Below, piece after piece: positions 17,151-25,428 of a DNA stretch of 49,208 bases. The position numbers and the translations under genes are program-made. Positions within the stretch are counted from its first letter, which is position 1, and every line of letters starts with the position of its first letter. The notes under the pieces are model-generated. The model made no database searches. It was not told the origin of the DNA and was given only the letters and a program-made list of their open reading frames with translations. The stretch lies in assembly GCA_022361455.1 (NCBI GenBank), contig JAKSAW010000484.1:1-49208 (forward strand). Direction: 5' to 3'. This DNA comes from Pseudomonadales bacterium (lineage in GTDB: Bacteria > Pseudomonadota > Gammaproteobacteria > Pseudomonadales > Ketobacteraceae).

Positions 17151-19577
17151 TTGACTCGCTTTACCTGGTTGCGTGCTTGGTTTTGTTTGTTATTTGTGCA
17201 GCTTTTTGCCGTTCATGCCAGCGCCTCATTCATTCATACACCCGTTGATTTGCCGGTTGGATCTAGCGATCTCAGCGAAGGCGAGTTCTATTTAGCTGAT
17301 CCTGCCAATCTTCCGGCATTGCAAACTCATGAGGATTTCCGGGAGCAACTCAAACCCGTTGAAAAAATTGATCTAAAAGGTGGTGCTTTTTGGTTTCATA
17401 CTCGGGTTCGCAATGTCACTGACATTGCAGAGTGGGTGGTGCTACCCAATGGGTCCTACATCGAATACATCAAGATCTTTGCTTTTGGCAATGACCAGGC
17501 GCAGCGTGGTGATTCTGGTCAAAATCATGTCAATAATCATTTATTGAATTATGGTGTCGATGTTCAGTTATTACCTGGCAAAACCTATGATATTTGGGTG
17601 CTGTTAGATAGTCGCTACTATTCCAATACACCGATTATTCAAGTGATGGACCAGCAAACCCATCGCGATATGATGTTTCGCGATACCTTGTTGGTGATTG
17701 GTTGCTTAGGCGGCATTATCATTTTGGCGCTCTACAACCTTTTGATTTACTTTTGGACCAGAGAACGCTCTTATCTTTATTACTCACTTTATTTGGTTTC
17801 GACTTTTTTTGGTTGGTGCGGCGTATTTGGTTTGTTCAACCAAATGTTCGGTGTGATAAAAGTTAATTACATGATGTTGCCGTTCTACATCAATATCATT
17901 ACCAATACTTTTTTCTATCAACGCTTTTTAAACCTGAAAGAGCATAGCCCGCGCTTATCAATGTTTGGTAATGCCATCGCGTGGGTTTGTTTTGTGATGA
18001 TCTTTGTATCCTTTTTATTTCCCCATTGGGTGCGCTACTTATTCATTTCAATTCTAAATTTCTTATGGCTAAGTACTGGTCTTATTGCAGGCATCAAGTG
18101 TCTTAAATTAGGTTATAAACCAGCGCGGTTTTTTATCTTAGGTTTTGCAATTGTGTTTGTGGGTGGCTCAACCATAATTTTGCCTTATTTAGGTGGCCCC
18201 CGTTTTGTAGCAGACGAATATATGATTGCTCTAGTGGCGCAGACGTTAGATGTGATGTTCCTAGCGCTGGCATTAGCGGATCGAATTAATGTGCTGAGAA
18301 AAGAAAAGCAAGAAGCCCTGGAAAAGGCTTTGGCAGCCGATCAGCTTTCGAATAGAGTGCTTAAAGAAGCTAACGATAAATTGCTCGATGCTTTGCGGAT
18401 ATCGGAAGAAAATCAGCGTTCTAAAGATGCGTTTATTTTATCAGTCAGTCATGAATTACGAACGCCTTTGAATGCCATCGGTGCTTCTTTAGATCAGTTG
18501 CGCAATGCTAAAGCGGAAGACTTTCACGAGTTACATCAATATATTCAATTTGGCGTCGATCGCCTGTCAGCACAGGTAGAAAATATATTGATGCTCGCAG
18601 AAACCGATCAACGAGAAGTGGAACCCCACACCCGTGAGTTTTCTATTGGTGTCATATTGGATCGTATTAAGGAGTCCAATCAAAGTTATCTCTATCAAAA
18701 AGATGTCTCTCTCTCTATCGAAATTGCCTCTGATGTACCCAACACCTTAAAAGGGGACGATCACCTACTTGCCAGCATGATTGCACCGGTTGTTGATAAT
18801 GCTTGTAAATACACGGATAAAGGTGTGGTGCAAATATCAGTAGGGGTTGATGAGGTGGATCGCGATCGTAAGAAAGGCTTGCTGATTATATCTGTTAAAG
18901 ATACTGGCCCGGGAATTTCACCAGAGGTGCAGTCGAAGATTTATGAGCCGTTTGTTCAGGCCAGCACTGGCTATGAGCGTACTCATGAAGGTCTTGGTCT
19001 GGGGCTGTCCATCAGCCAGCGGATTTCGAAGATATTAGGCGCTGAACTGGAGCTGCTCAGTGAAGAAGGCCAGGGGAGTTGTTTTAGTTTTGAAGTGCCT
19101 GTCGAGCTGGCGAAGGAGCGGCAGGTGGTTCGTTATGGTGGCAAAACAAAAGTTACTCAAGATGCCGATGCCTCCGCAGAAGCTGCCAATGAATCTCTAG
19201 AAGAGTTGCCCACGGCACATGCCTTGGTAGTTGAAGACAATACGGTAAACGCCAAGGTGTTGGGGGCCTTGTTAAACAAACTAGGCCTTACCATGGATCT
19301 TGCTGTAAATGGAAAGGATGCGATCGAAATGCCTGATTTGCATCGATACGATGTGATTTTTATGGACTTACAAATGCCGGTCATGGACGGATTTACCTCC
19401 ACCTCCCACTTGCGACAGCAAGGAATTAATTGCCCAATTATTGCGGTTACCGCCAACACAGATTATCAGGCGCGGATTAAATGCTGGGATGTAGGGATGA
19501 ATGACTTCTTAGGTAAACCGGTTCGCAAAGAGTTGTTGCAACATACCCTTAACCGATGGTTAAAATGTGCTAGCTAA
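17151..19577 (+). CDS. Hybrid sensor histidine kinase/response regulator with 7TMR-DISM sensor
   Basis: This is an 808-residue membrane kinase. A signal peptide (LLFVQLFAVHASA) precedes a periplasmic 7TMR-DISMED2-type domain (about 30-165), seven membrane helices (about 178-385) and a coiled-coil stretch. The HisKA domain follows, with the phosphorylated His434 in FILSVSHELRTPLN. The ATPase domain has VVDNACKYT (N box), DTGPGIS (G1) and GLGLGLSIS (G2). A C-terminal receiver domain carries acceptor Asp739 in VIFMDLQMPVMDG, and Lys in GKPV. The start is a TTG: AGGGAG lies just upstream, and the signal peptide begins there. No output regulator adjoins it, so the partner is unknown. DISM sensors are thought to respond to carbohydrates or other small ligands. 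Confidence 0.92.
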   Translation: MTRFTWLRAWFCLLFVQLFAVHASASFIHTPVDLPVGSSDLSEGEFYLADPANLPALQTHEDFREQLKPVEKIDLKGGAFWFHTRVRNVTDIAEWVVLPNGSYIEYIKIFAFGNDQAQRGDSGQNHVNNHLLNYGVDVQLLPGKTYDIWVLLDSRYYSNTPIIQVMDQQTHRDMMFRDTLLVIGCLGGIIILALYNLLIYFWTRERSYLYYSLYLVSTFFGWCGVFGLFNQMFGVIKVNYMMLPFYINIITNTFFYQRFLNLKEHSPRLSMFGNAIAWVCFVMIFVSFLFPHWVRYLFISILNFLWLSTGLIAGIKCLKLGYKPARFFILGFAIVFVGGSTIILPYLGGPRFVADEYMIALVAQTLDVMFLALALADRINVLRKEKQEALEKALAADQLSNRVLKEANDKLLDALRISEENQRSKDAFILSVSHELRTPLNAIGASLDQLRNAKAEDFHELHQYIQFGVDRLSAQVENILMLAETDQREVEPHTREFSIGVILDRIKESNQSYLYQKDVSLSIEIASDVPNTLKGDDHLLASMIAPVVDNACKYTDKGVVQISVGVDEVDRDRKKGLLIISVKDTGPGISPEVQSKIYEPFVQASTGYERTHEGLGLGLSISQRISKILGAELELLSEEGQGSCFSFEVPVELAKERQVVRYGGKTKVTQDADASAEAANESLEELPTAHALVVEDNTVNAKVLGALLNKLGLTMDLAVNGKDAIEMPDLHRYDVIFMDLQMPVMDGFTSTSHLRQQGINCPIIAVTANTDYQARIKCWDVGMNDFLGKPVRKELLQHTLNRWLKCAS

Positions 19578-19601
19578 TGTTCGTGAAGCAAGGGGGAAAG
19601 C

Positions 19602-20219
19602 GTGGGCTTTTATGACGAAAAAATCTTGCCGCATTGTATAGACTTTGCGTGCTCTTCGCCGCCAATTATGAAGTTAAGGGAGAAAATTGTTCCTTTAGCA
19701 AAAGGTGAAATTTTAGAAATCGGTATGGGTTCTGGTGTAAATATCGAGTTGTACAACCCTGACAATGTGGATTTCGTTTGGGGATTGGAGCCGTCCATAG
19801 GAATGCGGGAAAAAGCTCGGCCTCAGGTTGAAAAGGCGTCGTTTGAAATTCGTTGGTTAGATCTGCCTGGGGAAAAAATTCCACTTGAAGATGAAAGTGT
19901 GGATACAGTTCTGTTAACTTACACTCTTTGCACTATTCCTGATTGGATGGCAGCATTACAACAAATGAAGCGGGTACTAAAAGCCGAAGGAAAGTTATTG
20001 TTTTGCGAGCACGGTAAAGCGCCGGATCGGTCAGTTGAAGTATGGCAAAATCGATTGACGCCATATTGGAAAAAACTAGCAGGTGGTTGCCATTTAAATC
20101 GACCTATTTCTGAGTATATCGAGGAAGCCGGATTTAAAATTGAACAGCTAGAAAATGTCTACGCTAAAAAAACTCCAAAGTTTGCCGGCTATATGTATTA
20201 CGGTTGGGCCAGTAAATAG
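19602..20219 (+). CDS. Class I SAM-dependent methyltransferase (METTL7/UbiE-like)
   Basis: This is a 205-residue methyltransferase. SAM-binding motif I is ILEIGMGSGVNIELY (about residues 36-50); the acidic motif II residue is in WGLEPS, and LTYTLCTIPDW is motif IV. The C-terminal features FCEHGKAPDRSVEVWQ and GGCHLNRPISEYIEEAGF match bacterial homologues of METTL7-type thiol/lipid methyltransferases. The substrate is unknown. The start is a GTG with a strong AGGGGGA site. It begins 24 bases after the sensor kinase and is probably co-transcribed. It ends one base before the convergent LysR gene. Confidence 0.88.
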   Translation: MGFYDEKILPHCIDFACSSPPIMKLREKIVPLAKGEILEIGMGSGVNIELYNPDNVDFVWGLEPSIGMREKARPQVEKASFEIRWLDLPGEKIPLEDESVDTVLLTYTLCTIPDWMAALQQMKRVLKAEGKLLFCEHGKAPDRSVEVWQNRLTPYWKKLAGGCHLNRPISEYIEEAGFKIEQLENVYAKKTPKFAGYMYYGWASK

Positions 20220-20220
20220 A

Positions 20221-21078
20221 TTATTGATTAGAGATTAATTCAATGAACGGCAGGGTGTTGTGGCCTACTGCATCCTCCCGGCAAATTAAAACTGTATTCG
20301 ACTTAGCCCATTTCGCGGGTAATTTGTGAGTCCGCAAAATGTCCGCATTTTGATATACCGCTAATACGGATTCAGGAATAATTCCAATCCCCATCCCCGC
20401 TGCTGCGCAACTTAGCATAGTGTGATACGACCCGATCTCGATGACCTGGGCTGCGATATTTGATGCTTCTACCCAGCTCTGTAGTTTGGTTCGATAGGCA
20501 CACTTTGGATTAAAACCCAAGATGGTAGGGTGTTCTCCTAAGTCTTCCGGGGAACGAATTGCTTTGTGTTGTTGGTCGGAAACCAGAACCAGAGTTTCTT
20601 TAAATGCCGGTACCATTTTTAATCGTTTATCTTTAGGTGGATCGGCCACAAAAGCCAAGTCGATTTCTCCATCTAAAATCTTTGCAATTAAATCGCCAGT
20701 GGGTGCGGATTCAACCACCAATTGAACTTGTGGAAATTGTTGGTGGTAAGCCGATAACAACTTTGCCAGATGGGTTGCAGCCACAGCTTCCATAGCGCCT
20801 ATTTTGAAAGTACCTTTTGGCTGAGCCATGTTTAATTCAGCCACTGCTTCGTCCGCAAGTGCTAATAAACGATTTGCATAGTCCAATAATTGCGTGCCAG
20901 AACTTGAAATTTTGAGGCGATTTCTGTCGCGGATAAAGAGTTCTTTCCCCAAGTCATTCTCCAATTTTTGAATTCTGGAGGTAACATTTGAGGGGACTCT
21001 GTTTAGTTTCTCTGCGGCACGATTGATTCCGCCCTCATAGACAACGGTACGAAATACTTCTAAATCAGATAGTTCCAT
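20221..21078 (-). CDS. LysR family transcriptional regulator
   Basis: This is a 285-residue regulator. The N-terminal winged HTH (residues 3-60) is canonical: LEVFRTVVYEGGINRAAEKL, with recognition helix VPSNVTSRIQKLENDLG and wing ELFIRD. A periplasmic-binding-protein-like effector domain follows (about 90-280). It is divergent from the DMT exporter gene, the usual arrangement for a LysR protein controlling its neighbour and itself. A TGAA-N7-TTCA dyad at 21105-21119 is a likely binding site. The effector is unknown; the target operon (exporter plus tautomerase) suggests a small toxic or aromatic compound. Confidence 0.93.
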   Translation of the reverse strand: MELSDLEVFRTVVYEGGINRAAEKLNRVPSNVTSRIQKLENDLGKELFIRDRNRLKISSSGTQLLDYANRLLALADEAVAELNMAQPKGTFKIGAMEAVAATHLAKLLSAYHQQFPQVQLVVESAPTGDLIAKILDGEIDLAFVADPPKDKRLKMVPAFKETLVLVSDQQHKAIRSPEDLGEHPTILGFNPKCAYRTKLQSWVEASNIAAQVIEIGSYHTMLSCAAAGMGIGIIPESVLAVYQNADILRTHKLPAKWAKSNTVLICREDAVGHNTLPFIELISNQ

Positions 21079-21104
21079 GGCTCAGTTAAAGTGTTCTTAA
21101 AAAG

Positions 21105-21119
21105 TGAATAGTGCGTTCA
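21105..21119. promoter_or_regulatory. Candidate LysR-regulator operator
   Basis: The dyad TGAA-TAGTGCG-TTCA has the 4-7-4 geometry of LysR-type boxes. It lies 27 bases upstream of the regulator's start codon in the divergent gap between regulator and exporter. The assignment is by symmetry and position only. Confidence 0.4.
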
Positions 21120-21210
21120 TTATTATTCAGTATTAATGATTATGCAATTAGCCTATCATAGCGCCACAAATTCAAAGAGAAGTCATCACTTACATAGGTT
21201 GGATAGAGCG

Positions 21211-22149
21211 ATGAAAGGCGCTGCAAATCACTTACAGGCTAAAACAGCAGATCACGGGAGTATCAATGGCTATTGGTATGGCCTGGCAGCTGTGGCTATT
21301 TGGAGTGGGTTTATCCTAGTGTCGCGCTATGGTGGTGTGGGTCCGTTAATGGCCAATGACGTGATTGCCATTCGCTATGTAACTTGTTCCTTGGTGTTGT
21401 TGCCCATTTGGTGGTTCCGTCACCGTATTAATCTACTCAATGTTAAATTGATTGTAGCCTGTTTGATTGGCGGCCTGGCTTATGCGCTATGTGCCTTCAG
21501 AGGATTTGAAAGGGCGCCGGCTTCACACGCAGCCGTGTTAATGCCTGGTACCTTACCCATGATCACGATTATCTTAGCCAGCATAATTAATCGAGAAAAG
21601 CACCGTGCCAATAAATGGTTGGGCGTAGCAGTGATGTCGCTGGGTATTTGCGGGCTTATTTGGTCTGAACTTGCATCGACTCAAGCGATTAATCCTGGCC
21701 ATGGTTTATTTGTTAGCGCTGCGTTTTGTTGGGCGTTACTTTCGGTATTGGTTCACCGTTGGCACTTGTCTCCGTGGGAAGTCACCATCGGTTTAGCCTT
21801 CATCACGTCGATCGTTTATCTGCCTGCTTACTTGCTGTTTCTACCAAAAAACATTGCCAACGCTTCATGGATGGACATTGGCTTACAAGCGCTTTATCAA
21901 GGGGTGTTGGCCACGGTCGTTCAGATGGTTCTTTATATGAATGCGGTGCGTACCATAGGGCCATCTTCAATGGGATCCCTAATGGCGATAGTGCCCGTGT
22001 TAGCTGGTGTCTTAGCGATTTTATTATTTGATGAGGCGCTCACTGAACCATTAATGCTTGCTTTGATTTTGGTGAGTTTAGGGTCTTGGTTTGCTCATGG
22101 ACAAATCTTTAACCGCAAGAGGACTACCGAATGCCTTACGTCAACATAA
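21211..22149 (+). CDS. DMT superfamily (EamA) exporter
   Basis: This is an inner-membrane drug/metabolite transporter of 312 residues, with ten hydrophobic segments arranged as two EamA halves. The first half starts at YWYGLAAVAIWSGFILVSR; the second half includes GPSSMGSLMAIVPVLAGVLA. Such proteins export amino acids, metabolites or toxic compounds. The frame is open from 21136, but the ATGs there lack a ribosome site and give an unusually long, His/Arg-rich tail. I therefore favour the ATG at 21211, which leaves a normal 130-base divergent control region. The tautomerase gene overlaps the 3' end by 19 bases, so the two are co-translated. LysR control is inferred from the layout. Confidence 0.88.
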   Translation: MKGAANHLQAKTADHGSINGYWYGLAAVAIWSGFILVSRYGGVGPLMANDVIAIRYVTCSLVLLPIWWFRHRINLLNVKLIVACLIGGLAYALCAFRGFERAPASHAAVLMPGTLPMITIILASIINREKHRANKWLGVAVMSLGICGLIWSELASTQAINPGHGLFVSAAFCWALLSVLVHRWHLSPWEVTIGLAFITSIVYLPAYLLFLPKNIANASWMDIGLQALYQGVLATVVQMVLYMNAVRTIGPSSMGSLMAIVPVLAGVLAILLFDEALTEPLMLALILVSLGSWFAHGQIFNRKRTTECLTST

Positions 22150-22331
22150 GAATTACCGATGAGCAAGTCACTGCAGAGCAAAAAGCGCAGCTTATCCAAG
22201 GTGCCACTCAGTTGTTGGTGGAGGTACTAGGTAAGAACCCGGCCACCACCTTCGTGATTATCGATGAAGTGAATACCGATAATTGGGGTATAGCTGGAAA
22301 TACTGTTACTAACTTACGAAAGCAAGATTAG
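22131..22331 (+). CDS. 4-oxalocrotonate tautomerase family protein
   Basis: This is a 66-residue tautomerase-superfamily protein. The essential N-terminal Pro (exposed after Met removal) is present in MPYVNIRITDEQ, followed by the helix QKAQLIQGATQLLVEVLGK and the strand TTFVIIDEV; NWGIAG is the usual subunit-contact region. Family enzymes catalyse keto-enol tautomerisation or related Pro1-dependent reactions and form hexamers. AGAGGA precedes the ATG. The overlap with the exporter gene suggests that one operon handles a reactive metabolite, perhaps an aromatic or unsaturated acid. Confidence 0.92.
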   Translation: MPYVNIRITDEQVTAEQKAQLIQGATQLLVEVLGKNPATTFVIIDEVNTDNWGIAGNTVTNLRKQD

Positions 22332-22343
22332 TTATCTAGCTCA

Positions 22344-22964
22344 CTATAGTTTCGACCAAGGAAAGGTATAAGTGGCTAGCACCCCATTATTGTCTTCCTG
22401 AAAGAAGCCATATAAGCGAAAGCGATAAATACCGACTCCAATCAATCCAGCGAAATCATGATCTTCGGTGACGCCACCGCCGATATCAAAAGAAATAGGT
22501 GTACTAAAGTTCTGCGCGATGTCGCGATAGGTGTCGGCTAACTTATCGTAGTCGTCGGTGAGGGTTTTGTACTCTTGATACAGGTTACCCCATTTTTCGG
22601 AATGTGATTCGAAATTACCAATCAGGGTTCGCGAGTTTTCTAGGACTTTGTCGTATTTTAACACCAGGTCGTAATAGTTTTCTTTTTGGGCATAAAGCTC
22701 TTTGTAGCGTTCTTGCATGATTTTGAGTTGAGCTTCATTCTCTTCTGCCTGGGCCTGTGCATCTTCGGCTAATTTTTTTGCTTTGTCATAAAGATTGCAT
22801 TCAGCAATCACCGCATCAGGTTTTACGACTAGAACCGTCTCACCATTGATAACCTTTTCTACTAGGTCGGATCTTTCCACCATTTGAAAGCAATCTTCGC
22901 CATAGCTAGGGAAGGTTGCAATGAGCGGTAAAAAGGCAAGCAATGTTGTGTTCAGCTTTTTCAT
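22344..22964 (-). CDS. Exported coiled-coil protein, fourth gene of the amidase cassette
   Basis: I do not recognise a named family. The protein has 206 residues. A signal peptide (MKKLNTTLLAFLPLIATFPSYG) is cleaved before a 15-30-residue head. A long heptad-rich helix follows from about 55 to 150 (KKLAEDAQAQAEENEAQLK through YDKLADTYRDIAQN). The last 50 residues are beta-rich (SFDIGGGVTEDHDFAG, GIYRFRLYGFF, VLATYTFPW), with strands that could dock on the outer membrane or on a partner. There is no lipobox. It is the last gene of a four-gene minus-strand run, 54 bases after the membrane coiled-coil gene. A rod spanning part of the periplasm is the natural reading; the exact role is unknown. 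Confidence 0.72.
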   Translation of the reverse strand: MKKLNTTLLAFLPLIATFPSYGEDCFQMVERSDLVEKVINGETVLVVKPDAVIAECNLYDKAKKLAEDAQAQAEENEAQLKIMQERYKELYAQKENYYDLVLKYDKVLENSRTLIGNFESHSEKWGNLYQEYKTLTDDYDKLADTYRDIAQNFSTPISFDIGGGVTEDHDFAGLIGVGIYRFRLYGFFQEDNNGVLATYTFPWSKL

Positions 22965-23018
22965 TGAAGGTTCCTTATCTCTGTCTAAGCGACAGTTATG
23001 TAAATCCTGATATGCGGA

Positions 23019-23525
23019 TTAGTTGATGGCGGAATCAACTTGATGGGTGGTTTCGCCCACATGTCTACGGATCACTGGTAGTGCATCGATTAAACGACGA
23101 TTAGCTGCTGTTTTTTCACTGAGTTCATTAATCTTGTTATCAAACTCATCAGGGCTGAAGTCATCCTGATCTCTGAGGCGTTCCTTTTCAGCACGGACAT
23201 CGGCGATCTGCTGATCCAGTTCTTGAGTTTGTTGCTTAAGGCCTTCTAACTCTTCAAGCAGGGCATTACCTTCTTGTTCGAGTCGTGCTTTTTCTTCCTT
23301 GAGACGCTTTCTTTCTTCTTCCGCCTCTTTGTATTTCTGGCGAAAATAGTAGTTCTTACCAATTTGATAAAGAGCAATGGAGATACCGCCAGTTAATACA
23401 TGCAGGCGTACTTTCTTTGGCAAGTAGGACGATGCCCAGATAAGTAGCCCAATACCAATGAGAATGCCTGTTTCTTCAGTTACCACATAAACGGCAACGT
23501 CGACAATTTTTTCCATAATGCTCAT
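23019..23525 (-). CDS. Inner-membrane protein with C-terminal coiled coil, third gene of the amidase cassette
   Basis: This 168-residue protein belongs to no family I recognise. Two hydrophobic helices (about 7-32 and 42-58, joined by the basic turn LPKKVRLH) lead into a charged coiled coil (about 62-130, EAEEERKRLKEEKARLEQEG and onward), ending in RRHVGETTHQVDSAIN. AAGGA precedes the ATG. It lies 28 bases after the short membrane paralogue and 54 bases before the exported coiled-coil gene. With two spans and a basic connecting turn, the coiled coil may face the same side as the N-terminus; which side that is needs topology mapping. Confidence 0.72.
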   Translation of the reverse strand: MSIMEKIVDVAVYVVTEETGILIGIGLLIWASSYLPKKVRLHVLTGGISIALYQIGKNYYFRQKYKEAEEERKRLKEEKARLEQEGNALLEELEGLKQQTQELDQQIADVRAEKERLRDQDDFSPDEFDNKINELSEKTAANRRLIDALPVIRRHVGETTHQVDSAIN

Positions 23526-23553
23526 ATTAATGTCCTTGCAATAACGTTGCTTT

Positions 23554-24117
23554 CTAAACTAGTCCAGTGTTTTTGCGCTTACGACGTGCTCGTTCTAATG
23601 CCACAATGAATTTATGCATTGGACCAGATCCTAATCCCATAATCACACCAGTTAAAAACACCCCAAATCCACCGGTTAACCAACTGGTAGATAGAATCTG
23701 AGGTAGTTCTTCTGTACGAGGCGTCGATTGTTCAACTAATACAAACACATTGATATCAGTTACACAGGCAAAGATAACCCCTAACACAACACCAACGACT
23801 TTCGCTAAATACTTCATAAAAATGGTTCGAATGCGATCAGAAGAGACTACTAACGAGCCTTGATAGTGGGGGTGATTGGAAAAAAGATATTGAGAAACAA
23901 GCTTTAAATGAAAATCCTCAAATTTATTGTCGCCTTTGTTTTCCGTCATTCGCGAATACAGCTGATTTGCTACCTTTTGCGCTAAATCATTCCAGCGAGC
24001 GTGTCTTCCACGTTTTGTTTCGACTACGTCATAAAGGGCTTTAAGCATTTCTATCAAACGCTCTATGAATAGTGCTAGAAAGAGGGAACTTGCCAGGAGA
24101 ACGATCGCTTTTTCCAT
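23554..24117 (-). CDS. Small membrane protein paralogous to the amidase's membrane module
   Basis: This 187-residue protein has three predicted membrane helices (about 4-25, 105-128 and 150-172). It shares two motifs with the neighbouring amidase protein: IERLIEMLKALYD...ETKRG after helix 1, and GVIMGLGSGPMH in helix 3. Between them lies a basic loop of about 75 residues. It therefore looks like a duplicate of the amidase's membrane part without the enzyme. It starts 12 bases after the amidase stop, so the two are surely co-transcribed. A membrane-channel or holin-like role is an inference from context; the sequence alone does not show it. Confidence 0.75.
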   Translation of the reverse strand: MEKAIVLLASSLFLALFIERLIEMLKALYDVVETKRGRHARWNDLAQKVANQLYSRMTENKGDNKFEDFHLKLVSQYLFSNHPHYQGSLVVSSDRIRTIFMKYLAKVVGVVLGVIFACVTDINVFVLVEQSTPRTEELPQILSTSWLTGGFGVFLTGVIMGLGSGPMHKFIVALERARRKRKNTGLV

Positions 24118-24129
24118 AAGTCAGCTCCT

Positions 24130-25428
24130 TTAAACGTAAACAAAGGGTAATTGTTTGATGTCATTGATGGCTTGCTCACCTTGCGCGGTTTGCAATCGCG
24201 CATAGGCTTTTTCAATGGCTGGTTGTAAATCCTTGTGCGGAAAATTTGATCCAGGGCACGCAGTCGGCTTGACCATATAGTGAGGCACAATATCGTTATT
24301 AAAATCCAAGGGGATATCGTAAACGTGCGCCCAAAGAGCAATGACTTCCGCACCTGCTTTTATCTGCGCGGGTGTAGGAGATTGATTGCCAAACAAGCCT
24401 TGAGCGTTACTAAATTGATCATTGCCTTTGGTGTGGAAGTTTCCATGAAAAGCGATTCCTAAGCTTTCTGGATTCACTCCGTAAGCATGATTACCGACTC
24501 GATCCCAACGACAAAAGAATTCTACCTTGCCAGAAGGCATGATGACGCAGTGATATCCGGTGGACCATTTTTTTACGACGGTAAATTCTTCCACCACCGC
24601 TTGAAAACTATTTTCATGATGCATGGCCGTGTGGTGATAAACAATCTTATTGGGGTTATGTGGACGATGGTTGCGGTTCTCTAATTTGTCGCTGTCCACG
24701 CCACCTTGATATTCAAATGAAAGAAAAGCTGCGGGTGGAGCAATAGGCGTAAAGGTTTCGGTTGCGGCTTTCGGAGTTGCTTCCTTTATTGTTTCCTTTT
24801 CTTCTTCTAGGGTCATGCGTCGGGTGGTAAGGAAGCGAATCAATACGTGAATGGGCTGACTACCACCGCCAATCACAATACCAGTGACAATGGTATCGAT
24901 CAGTGTGTACTGGTTAAAATTCTCGAAGAACAGTACTAACATGCGTAGGTCAAAAGCTTCCGCTGCCATTACACCAAGTCCCGCAGCTGCTAGCTGCAGG
25001 AATGCCCTTTGACGAATTTGAGTGGCGCTGCCCTCGGTAAGGGGTAGTACTTTAATTGCGTTATTCTGTTCGAACTTTTCGTCACCGTCGCTTTCCATTT
25101 CTGGGGCATCAGGAAACGATTCCGTTGTTAGTGCAGCTTGATCTGGCGTGGACACGCTGGCTACAAAAGCATCAATATCTTTGTCGTTTTGGTAATTTTT
25201 CAAAGCAGCTCTAAGGGATTTTGAGGTGTTATAAGCATCTTTTACTGCTTTTTTTACTTTCTCTGTACGGGAGCCTTCTTCACCCCGTTTACTTTCAAAG
25301 TCAGTAAAGTGTTTGAATATTTCTAAGATACGTTCGATAACTAGTGAGAGCCCAGCTGCGACGGTGAGAGTATAAATAAGCACGTCGACAATGGTTGGGT
25401 TAGTTACGAGTTCTACGGCGTTTGGCAT
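24130..25428 (-). CDS. Membrane protein with C-terminal N-acetylmuramoyl-L-alanine amidase domain (Amidase_2)
   Basis: This is a 432-residue two-part protein. Residues 1-210 carry three membrane helices (about 14-34, 143-167 and 175-200), with the motifs IERILEIFKHFTDFESKRG and GIVIGGGSQPIH. After a Pro-rich linker, residues about 258-400 form an Amidase_2/T7-lysozyme-like domain. Zinc ligands are His265 (VYHHTA), His383 and Cys391 (H-x7-C, as in T7 lysozyme), and Tyr292 stands in GYHCVIMPSG. VGNHAYGVN and SLGIAFHGNF complete the fold. The domain should cut the lactyl-amide bond between MurNAc and the stem peptide. Basic loops after helices 1 and 3 predict that the domain faces the cytoplasm, which is odd for a wall hydrolase. 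It is the first gene of a four-gene operon; GGGGGA precedes the ATG. Confidence 0.85.
   Translation of the reverse strand: MPNAVELVTNPTIVDVLIYTLTVAAGLSLVIERILEIFKHFTDFESKRGEEGSRTEKVKKAVKDAYNTSKSLRAALKNYQNDKDIDAFVASVSTPDQAALTTESFPDAPEMESDGDEKFEQNNAIKVLPLTEGSATQIRQRAFLQLAAAGLGVMAAEAFDLRMLVLFFENFNQYTLIDTIVTGIVIGGGSQPIHVLIRFLTTRRMTLEEEKETIKEATPKAATETFTPIAPPAAFLSFEYQGGVDSDKLENRNHRPHNPNKIVYHHTAMHHENSFQAVVEEFTVVKKWSTGYHCVIMPSGKVEFFCRWDRVGNHAYGVNPESLGIAFHGNFHTKGNDQFSNAQGLFGNQSPTPAQIKAGAEVIALWAHVYDIPLDFNNDIVPHYMVKPTACPGSNFPHKDLQPAIEKAYARLQTAQGEQAINDIKQLPFVYV

Noticed and set aside
22344..25428. Prophage or tailocin remnant as the explanation of the amidase cassette
   Set aside because: No integrase, repressor, capsid, tail or baseplate gene flanks it, and base composition looks like the neighbours. 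Domestication long ago cannot be excluded.
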